NCBI RefSeq assembly: GCF_000002425.4 | Contig: NC_037253.1 | Location: forward strand, 12,646,725 to 12,710,724 | Reading direction: 5' to 3' | Length of the DNA stretch: 64,000 nucleotides | From: Physcomitrium patens | Taxonomy: Eukaryota; Streptophyta; Bryopsida; Funariales; Funariaceae | Shown: piece after piece, positions 12,297 to 23,963 of the stretch | Numbering within the stretch: the first letter of the stretch is position 1 | Layout of the letters: each line of letters opens with the position of its first letter | The notes under the pieces: generated by a model | The model's input: the letters and a program-made list of their open reading frames with translations, nothing else | Told to the model about the DNA's origin: nothing | The model's database searches: none | Made by a program: the position numbers and the translations under genes

Positions 12297-12960
12297 ATTG
12301 CTACTCAACAAACACCTTTTTTTACTAATTATGGTTATCATCCATGTCTTCATACTTTTGACTTTTCAAAAGTTGATAATCCTGCACCAAAAGATTTAGC
12401 AAATCATTTGTCAGAGCTACATACAACAATGAAGATATAATTAAAAGAAACTCAAGGATGGCAAAAGACCAATGCGGATGCCTATCGCAAGGAGAAATTA
12501 CAATTCAACATAGGTGACAAGGTATTATTACTTCATTGCAATATCAAGACTACTTGTCCTTGTGATAAGTTGGACTAACATAGGCTAGGATACTTTTTTT
12601 ATTTGTAAAAAAATCAATCATATTGCTTATCAATTACATCTATTAGAGTCTATGAAGATCCATCCTATATTTCACGTATCTTTTCTTGAGCCATATAAGA
12701 CAATGAATATTTTGGAAAGAAGACAGATGCTACTTCTTCTTATAAAAATAGATAATAATCAAAAGTTTGAGGTGGAAGAAGTCTTAGAATCAAGGCGATG
12801 CCAAAATAGGTTGGAATATCTTGTTTATTGGCATGGATATGATATTAGTGAATGTACATAAGGGCCATCAAAGAATCTTATAAATACAGCAAAGAAAGTT
12901 GAAGCTTTTCATCAATAAAATCTATCAAAATCAAGATGAAGAATAGCAAATCTTCAGTAT
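12297..12960 (+). pseudogene. decayed gypsy integrase C-terminus and chromodomain (family 1)
   Basis: Plus strand. Begins in the integrase with a T-Q-Q-T-P-F-F-T-N-Y-G-Y-H block that equals the young element near 58480, then the post-integrase region and, at 12652-12861, a well kept chromodomain: H-P-I-F-H-V-S-F-L-E-P-Y, then F-E-V-E-E-V-L-E-S-R, L-E-Y-L-V-Y-W-H-G-Y-D-I-S. A stop (taa) cuts the chromodomain after S-E-C-T. Truncated at the 5' side by an LTR fragment. Confidence 0.85.
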
Positions 12961-13037
12961 AAAAGAAACAAGATGAAAGGAAGATAACATTCTATCTTCT
13001 AACTTTCTTTGTAGCTTGTGTGTATTTATGACACTAA

Positions 13038-13220
13038 GGAGATGGAGAATCCACAACCAATAGATTCAATTCAAGAGCTTTTATTTGCAGATTTATTAGA
13101 TGAAACATTGAGATTGTCACAACCTTCAAGACGATGGAATTAACATGAAGATCCTCAAGAATGATATGTCTTTCCTTCAATAAATGGTAAGATATAGTTT
13201 TAGGTGACTTAAAGTAGGAA
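13038..13220 (+). pseudogene. relic of the family-1 3' accessory ORF
   Basis: An ATG at about 13041, behind the chromodomain relic, opens M-E-N-P-Q-P-I-D and continues to L-S-Q-P-S-R-R-W-N before a stop. The copy near 60-345 (minus) has a matching pattern, and the intact element has a 95-codon ORF at 59259-59546 with S-S-Q-A-T-S-S-R-R-R at the corresponding place. Evidence for a small protein kept at this position in the family, though similarity is short. Confidence 0.4.
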
Positions 13221-13352
13221 TTTTTTTTTTGCACCAATTCTGCATTGCGTCAACTTTTCCAAGATATTTTTTGTGAAAATAGACATGTCAAACTTTGCTA
13301 TAGGTGCCGTGTTGTTAGAAATAGAAATGGATGACAAACTCGACCCAGTAAC
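13221..13352 (+). pseudogene. gypsy RNase H fragment joined head-to-head with an RT relic
   Basis: Plus-strand codons read A-P-I-L-R-H-V-N-F-S-K and then A-I-G-A-V-L-L, the RNase H start as at 57190-57290 of the young element. At about 13353 the sequence switches to minus-strand RT codons. The junction is therefore an inversion breakpoint between two copies. Confidence 0.7.
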
Positions 13353-14345
13353 TAAGTTGTATGCTCCTCATAGATCTATTTTGGTATAGATCTTTGCTTG
13401 ATTGAATTGATGAAGAAGTCCTGAAATCAAAGGTAAAGGATACCTATTCTTCATGGTGATCTTATTGAGTCTTCGATAATCTACACACATTCACAAAAAT
13501 CTATCTTTTTTCTTCACAAATAAGATAGGAGCTCTGACTAGAGATTTAGAATGGCGTATGAAGTTTTTTGCTAAGTTTTCATGAATGTACTCCTTTAATG
13601 TAGCTAGCTCATTCTACGATAGGCTATAGATTGGACTAAATGGTGGTTGAGCTCTTTCTTGCAAATAAATTAAACATTCATAAGGTTGATGCTTTAAAAG
13701 AATATTTACATTCTTTTTTTCAAAAATATCTTGAAATTCTTCATATTGGCTAGAAATACCACTTGAAATTTTTTTACCATTAGAAATGGACATAGCATAT
13801 ATACCAAAAGATGATCCTTCTTTTGTAGCATGCATGAAAGCTCTCGTACCTATCAGTAAAGGTTTAGAAGCACTAGACTTTTGTACTTCTACTTTGCTAA
13901 CTTGATCTTGGATTATACTACCAAAAAAGTTAAGATTACAAGAAATCCAATCTATTTGAGGGTTATATTTTTCTAGCCATGATAATCCTAAAATAACCAA
14001 ATTGGATGTAGATCTTATTATATTAAATACTACTACATTTTTATGATCTTTAATTGTTACATCTAAAAGAACAGTCTCATGGATAACATTTCTAAAAGAC
14101 AATGAATAGCCATCTATGACTTTTACATGTATGGATTTAGTTTTTTTTTATTAAAGATATTTTTTGATTTTTGACAAAATCTTTGTCTTTAAAATAGACT
14201 AAGGTTCTTGAATCTAATAAGACAAAGACTTTATGATTTTTAGATCCTAAATATATATCTATTATAAAACAATGTGAGGGAACTGAGGAGAAAATAGGAC
14301 CTATACTAGCTATTGTACATGATTTCAGCCACACTGTCTTTATTG
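13353..14345 (-). pseudogene. decayed gypsy protease and RT N-terminus (family 1)
   Basis: Minus strand: protease at 14137-14334, where the active-site D-S-G reads D-S-R; the protease-RT linker at 13614-14102 with L-G-L-S-W-L-E and the N-I-L-L-K-H-Q-P-Y-E block; and the RT N-terminal part to 13353 including K-I-D-L. The linker ORF alone is open for 162 codons, so this copy is less decayed than its neighbours. The mutated protease triad and frame breaks make it inactive. Confidence 0.85.
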
Positions 14346-15260
14346 TAGCTGGAGAAACTTATTTTTCAATACATTATCTTTTTTAGTAATTATCCTCATC
14401 ATTTTATAATTGCATTGTTTCTTTGGACAATGTTGAGCAGTGTGCTTAGCTTCTCTACAATATAAACACAAACCCTCTTGGCAATGTTGAGTCTTTTTCT
14501 ACTTTGTGAGAATTTTAAAATGTATTGTATCAATTTGCATTGGTTCTAGCCTTGATGAATTCATTTCAAAAAACTTATTTTCCATTACTTGACTTATTCT
14601 TCTCTAACCAAATCTTTTTTTTTGATGTCTTTTAAATAATTGATTGTGGCATATAATGGCTTAAACAATAAATTATTCCAAAAGATTTTGCTTTCGGCAT
14701 TGTTAATAAAAAAAATCTTTGATACTATCCTTTAATTTATATCAAAATTGATTGATGAGTGCTTTATTATTCTAGTCTACATTGCAAGCAAGGTTTTGGA
14801 ATTCATCGGTATATGTGGTGGCTCATCGTGATCCTTATCATAAAAATAAGAGTTTGATTTCTGCTACTCGTTCTCAATCACTTTCTCCAAATATGGCCGT
14901 AAACACTTCAAGGAATGAATTCAAATCATAAAGGAGTTACAAATCTTTTTTCATTAAAGGTGCAAACCAAGAGAGAGCACTTCCTAATAGAAGAACGCTT
15001 ATGAATCCAACTTGAGTAAATCCATGAAGATATTGGAAAGGATGCAAGCTTAGATAGAGCTTGACTTGTTGCAAAAATCCTTGAAATTTTGATCTTGTTC
15101 CATTAAAATTCTCAAGCATATTAATCCTTGTCCTCATCATACTTGTAGAAACAAAACTCCATGGATTTGATTGTGAGATTGATCTACTTGCTTCCTTCAA
15201 TTCCACAACTTTTTGCCACACACTCTAAAAATTTTTTATAGGTGTAGGCATAGTATCTCC
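14346..15260 (-). pseudogene. decayed gypsy gag with intact zinc knuckle (family 1)
   Basis: Minus strand. The N-terminal gag core lies at 14937-15221 (F-N-G-T-R-S-K-F-Q-G-F, later A-L-S-W-F-A-P-L), equal to the young element near 54910-55060. Towards 14450 a complete CCHC knuckle can be read (C-L-Y-C, then R-E-A-K-H, then T-A-Q-H-C). The middle is broken by stops. It lies between its own 5' LTR side (15628-16175) and the protease relic, so gag-protease-RT of one element is contiguous here. Confidence 0.8.
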
Positions 15261-15627
15261 ATGATTTACATTAGAAATATATGAGATTTCCACTCTAAGA
15301 CTATTGACAAGCTAATGAAGATCTACAATAGTTACAAATCTATTCTCACTTCCTCTAGGTGTAGCATCTATAATCTTTCTTTCTTTAGGCAACTCAAACA
15401 AATCCAAAAGGTTAAATTGGAGGAAGATAATCTACAATCTCTAATAAAAATTTCTACAAAAAGGGATAATCTACTCTCTTTAAAGAAAGATCAGTGTTAA
15501 AAAATAAAAAAAAAAAATTGTTTAAAAGATGGGTAGTCCGTAACCTTCAAAATACAATAACAGAAGTGAGATAATCTACTTACTTCTAAAACAATACAGG
15601 AATAATATATTAGCACTCTTATCAAAT
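15261..15627 (-). other. leader region of the minus-strand family-1 element
   Basis: Lies between the LTR end (15628) and gag. The bases next to the LTR (atttgataagagtgc on the minus strand) match those after the young element's LTR. A primer-binding site would lie here; I could not recognise a convincing one in the decayed sequence. Confidence 0.5.
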
Positions 15628-16175
15628 TGTCAGGAACATAAATTTTAAAAAAAAAGAATCTTCAATACACTCTTGTGTCACTGAAGAAAACTAGAAAGTC
15701 ACTCAAAAGATAATGCAATATTAACTAGAATGGATATTGTCAAAAATAAAAAGATTGGAAAGTCTTAAAACAAGACTAAAGACTAGAATGGCATTGATAA
15801 GACTAAAGAAGGCTTCACTCTTGCCTCCATATATACTCTTAACTAGGAGCTACATGGCAATGTCCTATAGGACCTTCAAAACATGTTGACTTTGCAAGCC
15901 ACATATCTTAACTTGTAAGGCAAGTTATCTATGTATGTGCCATATGGTTAGCTTGTTCTAGAAGCTACTATGCGGAATTAACTTATTCCACAAGCTATCA
16001 ATATGTGGTTAACTTGTTGGCTAAGTTTCCAACCTACAAATACATCTAAAGTCAAAACCGCATCTATGAAGCTTCAAGGAAGCTTTACTAAAAGACTTTA
16101 TAAAATTAATCTATATTTACCTACTTCTATTTAATCATATAAGTAATTATTGAAGTAAATATATATGTCTTGACA
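15628..16175 (-). repeat. family-1 gypsy 5' LTR, minus orientation
   Basis: On the minus strand it starts TGTCAAGACATATATATTTAC (16175) and ends ATGTTCCTGACA (15628), giving the TG…CA ends expected of an LTR. Same family as 6392-6938 and 10392-10917. It contains a GAA-nn-TTC pair (…GAAGCTTC…) but not the long heat-shock array of the young element. Confidence 0.8.
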
Positions 16176-17230
16176 ATATGTTGTCATATTGTGGTTTGGC
16201 TACCATGTGAAAATAATGTGATTATATATTTAATGTACAATTTACTTAGCAACATGATGAAAGCCATATTACTGGATTTTAGTTGATTGTAGAATGTGGT
16301 TAAATTACTACTTTAAAAGGAGGTTGTTTAAAAGGATTACTATTAGAATTTTTATAACTTTATTTTCTTTTGATACTGGCTTTTGAAATTGATTTTGTTA
16401 GTAGTAACTTTAAATACTTGGAGTCACCTTTACTAGGCATTATACTAAACCAGAATAAGACTCTAAGTATTTGGTATAGCCAAGAATGTTAGAAAACTTC
16501 TAGGTATTTTAGAAAGTCTTATATACAAATCTTCTTAAATATAAAAGGGTTTATTAATACAATATCTTTTTGATATTGTAGTATTTATTTGTCTTCTATT
16601 TTTAAAGTTAAATAACTTATTAGAGCTTGGCCAATAAGTTAAAATTAAACTCTCTATAATTAGGTACCTAGTATATTTCCAGATAAAAAACCATGCAATA
16701 CGATAATGTTGTCATGATGTAATACAGCTAATAGATAAATGAGTGTAAAAATTATTATATTATAGAAGACCTTAGTTCAAAATATTATAGTAAATTATCT
16801 TAGAAATATAGATAATAGTCAAAAAGGTAATAAAAACTAAAAAGTGTTAATATTGCCTTTTATAAAATAGACTTCTATTTACTTTGTAGGACCATAAATA
16901 AAGAAAAATAGAATAAATTAGAAAATTAAATGATGGAATCATGTATAAGAAGGAATTAAAAATAGATTTTAGCAAAATTTATCTCAAGAAGCCAAGAATT
17001 GATATCCGAAAAGGGCTAGTTGTCAACTTGGATCAAAATCAAACCTTGAGGCACAAAACTACACTCCTATGGCAACTCTAGGGTTCTTTTGGAGATCAAA
17101 TAGTGGAATTTGAAAGCAAACTGAATAAGGTTTCTATAAACATTGATTTTAGGTGATTTGAATTTGTAATGACTTTATAAAAGCCTTACAAAGTGAAGAT
17201 TGTTTTAGATGACTTGGATTTTTGTGAAAT
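16176..17230 (+). repeat. family-2 LTR-like repeat: end of one unit followed by start of another
   Basis: 16470-16706 equals the 3' end of the copy at 4455-5508. Directly behind it, 16707-17230 (starting TGTTGTCATGATGTAATA) aligns over about 520 bp with the start of the copy at 60312 (TGTTGTCGTGATGTAATA). The order end-then-start suggests two LTRs in tandem or a junction between two insertions. At 17231 gypsy RT codons start. No ORF. Confidence 0.6.
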
Positions 17231-19190
17231 AAAAGTGAAAATGCTTTTAGGATTCATAAATATACCAGCTACTTTTCAACATTAGATGAATGATATTTTT
17301 TATGATTTTTTTAATGATTTTATTTTTTTTATTTTGACAATATTCTAATCTATTTTAAGAACCCTAAAGAACATGAATATCATATTCGTTATGTGTTATA
17401 ATAATTTAGAAATGCAAGATTATATATCAAAATAAAAAACTATATATCATATGATATTTATTTAAGATCTAAAATTACTGTGTATAGAAATCACAAGAAT
17501 CTTGAGTATTTCATGTCAATACATATTTTGAATTATTACCAAGTTTGTTGGAATATGTTTTTATCAAGATTTGATTTTAAGATCACTATAGCTTTGGAAA
17601 ATAATAAGGTTTATTAAATAATTTTTTTAGACCATTTCATCTTGCACTAAAAGAAGAAAGATACAACTTTTGATCAATAAAAAATGATTTTCTTGAAGTT
17701 AGAGCATTTTCATTTTTGAGCAATAAAATCAACACTGTTTGTTGATTCAATCTTTATCAAGTAAATTCAATAATGTATATCTTCTAATCTTCTTATTTAT
17801 GATATCAAAAATAATTCTTTTAAGTCTTATGATACTTTTAAATTTGAGTTTAAAAATAATATACTTTACTTTGAAGAACAATTATATATTCTAGAAGGAA
17901 AAGCATGATTACATATTCTTCAAGCTTGTCATGACTTTCTAACAATCAGACATTTTGGATACAACAAAAATTTTGAGCTAATATTTAGAGATTTTTGGTG
18001 GCATCAAATATGAAAGGCAATCAAAGATTTTTTATAATCATATGATATTTATTTAAGATCCAGAATTCCTCATCATCGACCTTATAGACTTCTTCAGCTA
18101 TTACCTATTGTACAATAACCATGGTCTTTTGTTTCTATGGATTTTATCACAGATCTTCTAATCTCAAGTTTCTATGATTCTATATTTTTTGTGCTAGTAG
18201 ATTATTATACCAAGATGGCATATTTTGTACCATGTACAAAATCTATCATAAATAAAAAAATAACTAAGTTTTTTCTTGACAACATCTATCGATATCATGG
18301 ATTATCTAAAGATATTATATCAAAAAGAATGACTCAATTTATATCAAGATCTTAGATAACTCTTTTCAAGATTTTAAAGATAAATATAAAGCTTTCTTTG
18401 GTTTTTCATCTTCAAATTCATGGAAAAACAAAATAGGTGTATTAAGTTTTGGAATAGTGTTTGAGGTGTATCATCAATTATCATCAAGATGATTGAACAA
18501 TTCTTTTGCCATTAGCAAAGTTTGTGTATAATAATTTTATATATTTTTTTATTCAACAAACATCTTTTTTTTTTCTGATTATGGTTATCATCAACAACTT
18601 GATACTTTTGACTTTTTTAAAGTTAATAATTTTCTAACAAAAGATTTAGCAAATCGTTTGTAAGAGCTACATACAACAATAATGGTACACCTAAAGGGAA
18701 CTTAAAAATGACAAAAGATCAATATGGATGCCAATTATAAAGAACAACCACAATTCAATGTAGGTGACAAGCTATGGTTACTCCATCATAATATTAAAAT
18801 TACTTGTCCTTGTAACAAGTTGGACTATTGTAAGCTTAGATCTTTTCTTATTTGTGAATAAGTCAATCTTATTGCTTATTAATTATATCTATCAAAATCT
18901 ATTAAGATCCATCTTGTATTTCTTCTGTCTCTTCTTGAGCCATATAACACAATAAATATCTCGAGAAGAAGATAAATTCCATCTTTTCTTATAGAAGTAA
19001 ATAATAATTAAGAATTTGAAGTAGAAGAAGTTTTAGATTTAAGGTAAGACTAAAATAGATTGGAATATCTTATTCATTGGTACAGATATGATATTAGTGA
19101 ATGTATATAGGAGTCAATAAAGAATTTTGCAAATGCAACAAAGAGAATTGAGGCTTTTTATTGACAACATCTATCAAAATCATACTAAAG
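17231..19190 (+). pseudogene. decayed gypsy pol: RT, RNase H, integrase, chromodomain (family 1)
   Basis: Plus strand. RT loop region at 17245-17440, an RNase H end near 17490-17580 (H-K-N-L-E-Y-F), then a GATCAATAA at 17672-17680 exactly where the young element has its stop, integrase zinc part (17930-18100), integrase core (18137-18355, M-D-F-I-T-D-L … T-Q-F-I-S-R-S), C-terminal part and a damaged chromodomain (19010-19180). RT and RNase H are internally deleted around 17450. It runs into a plus-strand LTR at 19256 and ends with a purine run (agaagagaaggtaa), the likely polypurine tract. Confidence 0.85.
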
Positions 19191-19255
19191 AATTATAAGA
19201 TCTATGAAAGATGATGATCCCTCCTCGTGAAACTTGTCCTTAGAAGAGAAGGTAA

Positions 19256-19500
19256 TGTTACAGACATACATATTTACTCTAATATTTACCTATATGATTA
19301 AGTGGAAGTAAATAAAGTGGATTTAATTCATAATATTTTCTAAAAAAGCTTCTTAGAAGCTTCATAGATGTTATTTTGACTTTATATGTATTTGTAGCTG
19401 ATTGATAAGTTAGAAACTTCATCAACAAGTTAACCATGTATTGATAGCTTGCAAAACAAGCTAATTATGTAGCACACATTTAAAAAACTTAAGTTGCAAG
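19256..19500 (+). repeat. family-1 3' LTR, truncated
   Basis: Starts TGTTACAGACATACATA directly behind the polypurine run of the element at 17231-19190 and follows the family-1 LTR for about 245 bp of the usual ~530. Homology ends near 19500, where the gene island begins. The truncation coincides with the missing 3' part of the GDSL esterase gene that follows. Confidence 0.75.
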
Positions 19501-19835
19501 CTCTGTTTTCTCAAAAACTTCACCACTGATTCTCAATTTAGAACGCATGCTCGTGTTGCCAGTTCTATGGAATTGTTTCTATACAAGGTTAAATTCAGAC
19601 CCTCTCGAGTTTGTAATCATACAAAAAATCGACGCTATGTTCGAGGATTGAGTCAGAACCATGTTATGAAATTTTGTCTATCATCACGGCCCTCAAAAAA
19701 TAAACGTTCTGCCATGATATGAATTTCAAAGATAACCGATGGATTGTTTGTAATCATGGGCTCTCAACCATACGTTATATCCTATAAAGAAATCTCTGTA
19801 GTTCTTTTTATCAATGGACTACACTAGTGCAAAAA
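19501..19835. other. retroelement/gene-island boundary
   Basis: No ORF. Base composition changes here from very AT-rich to balanced. On the minus strand this is immediately downstream of the last readable GDSL exon, but I found no D-x-x-H-P block in it. Confidence 0.5.
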
Positions 19836-20849
19836 TCACACGACCTTGGCAAGGACCACTCTAACCGGAAGACGAGACCTACCCAGGGAAGAGGACGAGA
19901 CTGACTCACATCGATTAGAGAGGTTGTAGGCGACTGTGGCAAACGGGAGTTGATTGTCGAGAAATATAATTTTGGCACTGGGGAATGCAGCCACCAGCCA
20001 CATCAGATTCAAGTTACGCAAGGTTGCCATGGCGTTGTACGCCTCGTCGCAGACAGAATAATTCTTAGCCACCGCAGAATATGGCAGGCACCCGACTGGA
20101 GCCAGCTTACTAATTGCAAATGTCCGAAATCCCAGGTTGTAGAGAGTAGTCAAGTCTTTCGTTAGCTGGGTGACTACATCCCTGACGAATTCTATGATTG
20201 AGAGGATGTCGGTAGAACCGTTGTTGAGCCGATATGCTGCGTAGTCATTGCCGGAGCTGGCGTACATGATAAGAGCCTCGCTGAATATAACATCTTTAGA
20301 ATAAAGATCTGTGTTCAGCATGTCAGTGAGCTGGCGAATTTGATCTCCAGTTTTTGTAAATCCTAAGTTGTCGAAGACCCCACATCCTGCAACTGCAAAA
20401 TTGATGCCATCTTCAAGTCGGGTCGAATTGGCTGACCCGTTGAGTAAGCGGTAGGGAGGGGGTTTGAGACCCATGAAGTCAGCTGCAATTAATGAGAAAA
20501 CATCACAAAATCCTAAGTATGGTTGCATGTTGTTGTACATAGTGATTGAATCTGAAGTAACTGTCACAAATTGGCTACAACATTTACATGCGGCAGTAGC
20601 GAGCACCTAGATCGGAACGTACATTTAACCATGCCACATTACCAAGAAAATCAGAGAGCACTTTGCCGTCGGAGAATCGCCCATCTGAGTCTCCCGGTCG
20701 AGTTCGTCCATACGGTGGCTCCCGGTCTTGATTCACTCTGCCTATGGGCGTGTAGGTGCTGTTGTTGGGGTCGCGGTTGCCTGTGTCCACGAAAGAATCC
20801 CCGATGATGAAGATCTTCTCAAAGTCGCCCTTGCTTGCGGAACCTAGAG
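19836..20849 (-). CDS. GDSL esterase/lipase, incomplete at both ends
   Basis: Minus strand, two readable exons. Exon 20849-20643 carries the family's block I (I-I-G-D-S-F-V-D-T-G-N, with the nucleophile Ser) and ends V-L-S-D-F-L. A 160-bp intron (20642-20483, GT…GCAG) leads to exon 20482-19836, with A-D-F-M-G-L, the block around G-I-N-F-A-V-A-G-C-G and the block-III S-S-G-N-D-Y-A with its oxyanion Asn. Plant GDSL enzymes are usually secreted and 350-400 residues long and need a C-terminal D-x-x-H pair. Here the reading ends without it, in a tail unlike the family. No signal-peptide exon was found upstream either: the exon is preceded by a stop and an acceptor-like gtgcag. It is probably a pseudogene cut by the adjacent retroelement relic, unless a distant exon supplies the end. 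Confidence 0.8.
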
Positions 20850-23800
20850 CTGCACCACCTCAAGATACCAGAAGAAATTTGTATCACTCTTTTACATGAC
20901 AGCATCTTGAACTGGTGTTTAAATTGCATATGCTTCAACTGGAGTTTTAGAACACCACTTGTTGTGATGAGTGAACTTGAAGATAAATGTTCAACATTCC
21001 GTCCCACCCATTAACTCATTCTAAAGCAGACTGCTCTGCGCATTGCATATCAAGTTGCATAAGAACAAGATGCATATATGGCTTCCAATCTGCAGTATCT
21101 AAGTCAACTTTCTTCGCGTCAATGAGTACCCATCAACCGCACAATTCCTCCAGGCACCTAGTGTCAAGTGCCCTGGTTAGCATGTATAATACCAAGTGCC
21201 TGCACAGCAAAAGAGCAGCGCACGAGCTGCGATGCCTAAAGAGCGTTTATTCAGCCCCTGGATCTTCATCTAATCTAGGAAGAGTAGAACCCCTCCTCAA
21301 ATGAATGCACCAACTGAAGCAATGCCGATTCAACCTTTTCACTGACTTTTGAGATTGCGACGAGGAGCCTCTCTCCCTGAACAAGGTTTTGAAAGTGCAT
21401 TCAGCCCATCCATCTACATCTCAGTCCTAAAGATGTGTAACAGTTGTTAGAAATTGGAGAGGATCGATCCTGATTCTGATGGTGCTTCCGTCAACATGTT
21501 CTCAGAACTTGCTTTGCAATTGGGACATTAAGAGCTGAAAACACATCAGTGAGCATCGAAATAGAAACAAAACATTTCGCCAACCATAAAAGCATGCACA
21601 AATGAAGGGTCATCGACAACTTCTTCAATATTTCTGGTACGAAAAGTGGACTATGACTAGTGCTGTTCAACGTGATCCATTCAACGGTGAGAGTTTGTAT
21701 TGAAATTCCATTGAGGTATCCAGAATGATTCAATGGGTTTCCAATCACATTCGCAGGTCAGGACTTAATTCCAACAATGTTTTCTGGTGGCTACTCTACA
21801 CTCACTTTATTCATTGCAAGATAACACTGATTGTAATATTACTTATACCCGCTTTCTGTTTACATCTCACCAAGGCTGACCACTGGGCCCTAAACCTTGT
21901 ATGCTGTACACAAGTGAAATCCCTCATCAGTTATAACTCAACCCTGCACCACTATGGCTCTCTGACGCTAGCTTTAAAAGTTGATTGTGCGAGAACTGGG
22001 CTAGGATAATGCATATTGAGAGCATTTCACCTGCACTAGTCACCGATTCAACAAACTCTAACTCGCAGTCTTTATTTGATTCAGTCCCTTGTCACATAAA
22101 CCATGCCTAGTTAAGTAATATTCCGGCCCAATCCCTATTTGTAAAATGACCTCAAGTTAAAACATGTGGTTATAAACTTCCTTCTAACGTTAAAGTGGGA
22201 GATGCTGGAACCAGTCGGGTAGGCCAAGTGCTGGATACCCAGTTGCGTATCATTGTTCTTTGCAGCAATACTCTACGATTCAGTGTTATACAAGTGTCGT
22301 GTTTCAAGTACAAGGGCCAGGTACCTACACGATTCCCTGAAGACAAGGTGGTTGGATCCAGACAAAATGCTCTTGTCCCAAGAGTTCGATCTAATAAGAA
22401 CTCTCTAATGCAGTACAACTAAAACCATTTGATCAACAATTCTACCCAAAAACGCATGAGCTTTGACCTTTGAATGACGTCAAGGGCCACAATCCAGACA
22501 GTGCAATTTATGGAACTGTGGGAGGCCTAACATATCAATGATGAGCTTCGAGGCTGTAATATACTTTTATAAATGAACACAAGAGTCGAGGCTTCCTCTC
22601 ACAACTTCGGAAACTCGCCGAGGGTCTCACTTCGTGATAGACGGAGGATAGACTCATTACAGTGCCTCAACAGAGATGATAGAGCCCAGCTCATTGTCTA
22701 CGACAAAACCGATGGATGCAAAGCACAAAATTTGATCGAAGGAGATAAATAACTCAGTCGAAAAAATAGTAAAACAGGAACGTTGTCGCACTCAATCACT
22801 CTCACAATGGTTTTTGCACTCCAGCCACGACGAGGTCGTGACACAATACAACGAGGATTGCACGCTCGATACATCGCGAAACCATCGTCATATACGCTAG
22901 CTGCACCACCTCCGCCCACATACTCATAAAACGGTAATAACTAAGACTAGCATCCAACAGAACCTATACAAACAGACCCGACCAAGAAAGAGGATATAGA
23001 CTGGTCAGTCACTGCATTGGACCACTACAGAAATATATTATCCAACATGACAATGCCATGCTTGTTCAGGTCCCGGCGACCTCTACTCTTTTCCTAAAAT
23101 ATGTCTCGGCTGACTATAACCTCGACGACGCCGGCCCATATTCCCCAACATTTTAAGTTTTCTCAAATAGCTGATCTTCTGAGCTAGAGCGTCGTCCAGC
23201 TTTCTACCTTAATTTTATGCCTCTTCAAGATGTGTCGCAGATCCTTCTGCTGCCAATCAGACTCCTCGTACAAAGGCTGCCCCGCCGGAACTTAATACGA
23301 CCTGATTTTTGTCCATCAACCGATCAACGTCTCCTTATCACCGTACAATTACCTTCATTAATTACTAACATTCGTATAAACAGCCTACCACATCCTTGCA
23401 GATACTCCAAGAATCCATGACCAACACCCCTACTGTACAAAGAGACACATGTTCGAACCTTAGAGACTCACCAAGTATCGTTACAAGCAATAAATCTTGC
23501 ATAATTTGGAGCATAGAATGAAGTGGTGGAAAGTAGAACTGGCGTCGAATTACCCAAGAAAAAGATAACTGTGCCTGATTCCGTCCATATTATAACACGG
23601 AAATGAACATCTCAACAAGCTTCTATTAACTGTGTCAGCTCTGTTAGCGACAGACCGGTATAGTATACACTACGGATGTGATCATAGCACACTAAATGAA
23701 CAGTCCTCTCAAACAACCCTTCATGTGGAGGGAGACAAGGTAGTTTTCCCAACCACAACATAAACTAAAATATCAGAATGATGGACTTGCTCAATCTATG

Positions 23801-23963
23801 ATACAAGGTAAGAACTCTCGTGTGAGAAACCGATCTGACAAGTGTATCTGCCAAACAAGGCAACCAAACCTACCAAAGTATGCAAAACTGTTGCAGAGGA
23901 AGCATCTTCACGTTCCTGTAGCACCCTCCACCTAGATTACAAGAGTGATTCCTCCCTTCCTAT
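20850..23963. other. intergenic, no supported gene
   Basis: Several short ORFs on both strands have no recognisable domains, no consistent splice partners and overlap one another. The right part (about 23100-23963) probably holds the 3' UTR of the Raf-like kinase, and the left part might hold a first exon of the GDSL gene; neither could be shown. Confidence 0.5.

Noticed and set aside
21491..22919. Several 70-95-codon ORFs on both strands
   Set aside because: Overlapping, no domain, no splice partners; expected by chance in balanced-composition DNA.
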